Program-made: the position numbers and the translations under genes | From: Priapulus caudatus | Lineage: Eukaryota > Priapulida > Priapulimorpha > Priapulimorphida > Priapulidae | Assembly: GCF_000485595.1 (NCBI RefSeq) | Contig: NW_014577605.1 | Span: 153,947-175,725, forward strand | Reading direction: 5' to 3' | Length of the DNA stretch: 21,779 bases | Part shown: positions 18,525 to 21,779 of the stretch, in pieces | Numbering within the stretch: position 1 is the first letter of the stretch | Layout: every line of letters starts with the position of its first letter | The notes under the pieces: generated by a model | The model's input: only the letters and a program-made list of their open reading frames with translations | Databases searched by the model: none | What the model was told of the DNA's origin: nothing

Positions 18525-18572
18525 CAGCGTCGGTGTCGGCTCCCGCCGCCAGCCCGGTTTAGAGGACGCCAT
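18525..18572 (-). CDS. In-frame upstream mini-ORF (16 codons) before FBXL16
   Basis: On the minus strand an ATG at 18572-18570 opens MASSKPGWRREPTPTL and stops at TGA 18524-18522, only nine bases before the FBXL16 ATG and in the same frame (60 bases apart). If the 5' UTR extends this far it is a classical upstream ORF that could damp initiation at the main ATG. Alternatively, the stop lies inside GCT|GTGAGTT, a good donor match, so this could be the end of a short alternative coding first exon. The sequence alone does not decide between these. Confidence 0.4.
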
Positions 18573-18576
18573 GTGA

Positions 18577-18621
18577 GGAGGATGAGGAGGAGGAGGAGGA
18601 GGAGGAGGAGGAGGAGGAGGG
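18577..18621. repeat. (GAG/GAT)n trinucleotide tract upstream of FBXL16
   Basis: About 45 bases of GAG units with one GAT lie just beyond the upstream ATG. On the FBXL16 sense strand this is a CTC-rich pyrimidine tract of the sort found in 5' UTRs or before acceptors. No convincing acceptor AG sits at the right distance, so I call it only a repeat. Confidence 0.85.
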
Positions 18622-18689
18622 GTTCGTGGGAGGAGTGCGCCACGAGTCGGCGAGCGCCGCCACAGCTCTGTTCGAATAACAAGCACTTA

Positions 18690-19240
18690 GTAGTTGCTAA
18701 CTGCTGCGTGTAGCTGCTGCGTATATCTGCGTGTAGCTGCGTGAAGCTGCTGACTGCTGCGTGTAGCTGCGTGTAGATGCGTGTAGCTGCGTGTAGCTGC
18801 ACACGCAGTAGTCAGCAGCTACACGCAGCAACTACACGCAACTACACGCAGCAGCTACACGCAGCTACACGCAGCAGTCAGCAGCTACACGCAGCAGCTA
18901 CACGCAACTACACGCAGCAGCTACACGCAGCTACACGCAGCTACACGCAGCAGCTACACGCAGCTACACGCAACTACACTCAGCAGCTACACACAGCTAC
19001 ACGCAGCAGTCAGCAGCTACACGCAGCTACACACCACGCAGCAACTACACGCAGCTACACGCATCAATCAGCAGCTACACGCAGCTACACGCAGCAGCTA
19101 CACGCAGATACACGCATCAATCAGCAGCTACACAGCTGCTGCGTGTAGTTACTGACTGCTGCGTGTAGCTGTTGCGTGTATCAGCTGACTGATGCGTGTA
19201 CTGCGTGTAGCTGCTGCGTGTATCAGCTGACTGATGCGTG
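18690..19240. repeat. Orientation-switching tandem array, unit like CAGCTACACGCAG
   Basis: A short unit alternating CAGCTACACG and CAG spacers is repeated dozens of times. From about 18690 to 18800 it reads in the GCGTGTAGCTGC direction, from 18801 to 19133 as the reverse complement, and from 19134 to 19240 in the first direction again. Both switch points are hairpins: CTGCGTGT at 18787-18794 pairs with 18801-18808 across a 6-base loop, and CAGCAGCT at 19122-19129 pairs with 19134-19141 across a 4-base loop. The array lies about 180-730 bp upstream of the FBXL16 start. Frames through it (Gln/Leu/His/Thr-rich) are repeat translations. Confidence 0.9.
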
Positions 19241-19616
19241 TAGTCGTGATGCCGCGCGGCGATACTCTACGCTGTAGTAATCCGCGATCGTTATATTGGC
19301 GAATGAATCGTATATCTGTCGCGTGGAACTCACTGCGACGGCTTGAGACAGTGTAGTTACGCGCACGATGTAGTATTCACAGTGTAGCTATCAGATGCTA
19401 GAACGTGGTCATCCACTGAAATGTGTAGTTGTCTGCTAGAACACTGTCGTCTGTTCGAATGCGTAGTTGTCTGCCCGTAGGTTCCCTCGCGAATGAAGTG
19501 TTGTTATGTATCCGTCACGTCAACACCGATGCTTCTCCGTGTAGAGCAGGAACACACGCGACGAGCGATAGACACTGCGACGCAACACAGAGGTAGAGGG
19601 AGCGCGGAGGGAGCAG
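19241..19616. other. Unique sequence upstream of FBXL16
   Basis: Ordinary composition. A loose phrase (GTGTAGT, then CTGCTAGAACA or GTCTGTTCGAATG) recurs at 19380-19470, perhaps decayed array. No TATA or initiator convincing enough to report. Confidence 0.35.
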
Positions 19617-19700
19617 GAGAAAGGGACAGAAAGAGAGAGAGAGCGAGGGTTGAGCGAGAGAGTGGGTTGAGAGGGAGAGAGAGGGTTGAGCGAGAAAACA
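19617..19700. repeat. Short GA/GGGTTGAG minisatellite
   Basis: GAGAGAGCGAGGGTTGAGCG, GAGAGAGTGGGTTGAGAGG and GAGAGAGGGTTGAGCGAG: three units of 18-20 bases. Confidence 0.8.
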
Positions 19701-19769
19701 CTTTCACCACGCGTTATCAGGAGGCTGTGAAGCCAGTGCCCTTCACGTACGATGCGGTCGCCACGCATG

Positions 19770-19859
19770 CACGCTCACACGCGCACGCACACACAGCCGT
19801 TCGTCAGCACACTAGATGATCACTCGATGTCGCCTGTCACGATCGCGGTGTCACATATC

Positions 19860-19891
<32 letters not shown>

Positions 19892-19892
19892 C
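19770..19892. repeat. (CACG)n and (CGCA)n short tracts
   Basis: Degenerate at 19770-19796 and a perfect GCACGCACGCACGCACGCAC run at about 19860-19892, separated by unique sequence. Confidence 0.85.
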
Positions 19893-19999
19893 CTGCAGCG
19901 CGTATCGCACGCGTCTACACACGACCGAGACAGGTCCAGGCTCGCGAGTACGGGAGCACTCAGTAATACGCGGCCCGACTACCGCGAGTAGATCTAACC

Positions 20000-20128
20000 C
20001 TGCTGCTTCTGCTGCTGCTGCTGCTGCTCGTGCCGCCCATGCCTCCGCTGTGTCCAGCCATCTCACGATGACTCAGATATGTGCTAGCGGGTAAGCGTAT
20101 ATTGACGCTGCTGCTGCTGCTGCTGCGC
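20000..20128. repeat. (CTG)n trinucleotide tracts
   Basis: CTGCTGCTTCTGCTGCTGCT at 20000-20029 and CTGCTGCTGCTGCTGCTG at about 20108-20127, with GC-rich unique sequence between them. Confidence 0.9.
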
Positions 20129-20232
20129 TCTCGATCTTGTTGCTGCTCCCTCGGTCATCAATAATTCGCCAGTAGCAGCAGCCTCATAGAAGAGAAGATG
20201 CGCGCACACAGGGATGCTGCGTGAGTATGTGC

Positions 20233-20271
<39 letters not shown>

Positions 20272-20407
20272 CATGTAGTAGTAGCATCATCATCATTATC
20301 ATCATCATCACCTTCACCACCATCATCATCATCATCTCATCGCCACCATCATCATCACCATCATCATCATCATCAACATCATCATCATCAGCAGCAGCAG
20401 CAGCAAC
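20233..20407. repeat. (CAG)n-(TAG)n-(CAT)n-(CAG)n compound tract
   Basis: Nine CAG units, then TAG units, then CATCAT/CACCAT to about 20388, then CAG again. Poly-Ser, poly-Ala, poly-His and poly-Ile frames are repeat translations. Confidence 0.95.
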
Positions 20408-21731
20408 GAGAACAGCTGCACCGTGCGGCAACCAACGCCATCGTCAATGACTCGTTATATAATATAACAATATCGAAATCGCTATATCTGCTCCATCGTT
20501 TCTAAAATGTCGATTTCATCATCATGGAAATGTGAGAAAAAAAAACTAGAGAGAATAAAGTCGAGTTGAGTAAGAGATCTCATATAAGTCGTTTTTACTT
20601 TACGATGCTGCACATTTGTACTTGCCTATATAATTGTATGCGTGATAGGTAAAAAAATGCTCGGGAATACGTTCATTCAAAGCTTTTAGACTACAAAGTG
20701 AAAGTGTCGGGTCGAATGTTTCAAAAAGCGTTTACTTTCGATGCTCTGCGGCGATGTTGTGACGTATACGTCGTCATCAATAAATGAGCCTTTACACAGA
20801 ACCGCCGTTATACAGAACCGCGGCGAAAAGCAAGGTTGTTTTTTCGTTGAGCAAATATAGGCTTGATGCATATGTTTTATTTTCAAAGCTAACGTTTAGT
20901 TAATGTGTAGTGAGTTATTTACTTATGTTTTTACAGTGGTTTGTTACAAAAATGTTCATGGAAAGACATCTTTAACTAATAGCGTCGTTTTACTACCGGC
21001 TCGTTCGCATAAACTCTTTACCTAATAAATTTACTTACATCGAATGTTGACATGAAATAATCAATAATTTGAGCAGTAATTAAGAATAAGTAAATAAAAC
21101 TTCTTTTGCTCATGTATAAATTCACACGTCTTCTACGGAAGTAATAGCGTAAAAGAAATATTTACGCTTTCGCTTTTCGTATATGCCGTTTTTCTAGACG
21201 CCGCGTTCGGTTCGCGCATTTGCTCTGATCCGTGGCAGCAAAACTTGCGTGCGTGATGGTTGTTCCCGAATCGCCTGCCCATGCACTCTTGTCTACACCA
21301 TAAACAGTTGCTAGCGCGGGGGACTCAGCAACAGAATCTGATATACACCTACTCGTCTAATTAACTCATAAATTTGAATAAATTATGATGAAAGGAAGCA
21401 ATCTTATGCATACGAAGCTCGGCGCTGTGTATTCGTGCTGATGTTACTACGATACCACAACTATATATCGTCATGATATGAGTTATGGGAATGTTAAAAT
21501 AATACATTTTGCCTGATTTTATGTTTTCCGCTTGAAATTTCGTGGGAAGGCTCCTTTAAGCGCTCGTTTTTTTACGGTAACGCATGCGCACGAAACGAAC
21601 GGTGCCCACGCACTCACTCTATGTACTGTCATCCGAGTTCACTTGCTAACTATATTGCTAACCTTCGTGTGATTAAAGCATTTCTCCTCAAGAGACACGG
21701 CCGACGATTTTTGCCGTAATGTCTGTTAAAC

Positions 21732-21735
<4 letters not shown>
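20408..21735. other. AT-rich unique sequence, no gene recognised
   Basis: About 1.3 kb with stops in all frames. Minor points: a 12-base palindrome GACGTATACGTC at 20761-20772, a repeated ACAGAACCGC at 20796 and 20812, and CGCATGCGCA near 21582, close to the NRF1 half-site pattern. None is enough for a call. It lies on the 5' side of FBXL16 and could hold an untranslated first exon that cannot be seen by eye. Confidence 0.45.

Positions 21736-21774
<39 letters not shown>
21736..21774. repeat. (GA)n microsatellite at right edge
   Basis: Perfect GAGAGA for about 38 bases. Confidence 0.97.
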
Positions 21775-21775
<1 letters not shown>

Positions 21776-21779
21776 ATTA

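Noticed and set aside
17071-18525. 484-codon minus-strand frame overlapping FBXL16
   Set aside because: It is a shifted reading of the GC-rich FBXL16 exon, giving Arg/Gln/Ala-rich sequence; the FBXL16 frame has clear family homology.
18777-19148. Gln/Leu/His/Ala/Thr repeat protein
   Set aside because: A translation of the CAGCTACACGCAG array; the array reverses orientation, which a coding repeat would not do.
19851-20066. Possible minus-strand upstream exon of FBXL16 ending at CAG|GTGCGT
   Set aside because: No ATG in the frame after its upstream stop, content dominated by a trinucleotide run, and no homology to the FBXL16 N-terminus; a non-coding 5' exon cannot be excluded.
19991-20091. 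Possible plus-strand exon ending at CGG|GTAAGC
   Set aside because: The donor match is good, but the frame is mostly poly-Ala from a CTG tract and the only acceptor candidate lacks a pyrimidine tract.

Overview
This is animal (metazoan) nuclear DNA dominated by simple sequence repeats. It is not bacterial, phage or organellar. There is one convincing protein-coding exon, a splice donor, no operon-like packing, and more than half the window is microsatellite or minisatellite. The gene points to a bilaterian. The repeat load and the dispersed-element style suggest a marine or other non-model invertebrate, but the species cannot be named from the sequence.

The one confident gene is on the minus strand: a large exon of FBXL16 (F-box and leucine-rich-repeat protein 16) at 17281-18512. 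It runs from the start codon through the F-box and most of the leucine-rich repeats and ends at a consensus donor (AG|GTGAGA). The last LRRs, roughly 100 residues by comparison with the vertebrate protein, are not recognisable anywhere further left. Positions 1-17280 are therefore probably all intron, or intron plus whatever else lies there. The 5' side (18513-21779) holds an in-frame upstream mini-ORF, a (GAG)n tract, an orientation-switching array of a CAGCTACACGCAG-type unit, trinucleotide repeats and about 1.3 kb of plain AT-rich sequence.

Layout from left to right: 1-1455 copy A of a composite dispersed element; 1456-3010 mostly unique sequence with a 36-bp minisatellite and a TG tract; 3010-4860 a G-rich purine minisatellite; 4860-5330 purine-rich, CAGA and CA tracts; 5331-6300 unique sequence with a promoter-like cluster of NF-Y, YY1 and RFX motifs; 6305-7260 CA then GA tracts; 7857-8220 a minisatellite related to the tail of the dispersed element; 8560-9890 AT, TG and CA tracts around a small coding-like ORF; 10340-11720 AT, GATA and TAG/CAG tracts; 12266-14620 about 2.3 kb of mostly GA repeat broken by a CA tract and a 78-bp duplication; 15388-16315 copy B of the dispersed element, inverted relative to A; 16690-17280 a degenerate minisatellite and a CT tract touching the FBXL16 donor.

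I found no CRISPR array, rRNA, tRNA, transposase or reverse transcriptase, and no new enzymatic system. The points most worth following are structural: the inverted pair of composite elements, the palindromic array upstream of FBXL16, the splice donor fused to a microsatellite, and possible RFX X-box sites. Many long open frames here (Ser/Leu, Thr/His, Cys/Val, Arg/Glu repeats) are translations of simple repeats and are not listed as genes.
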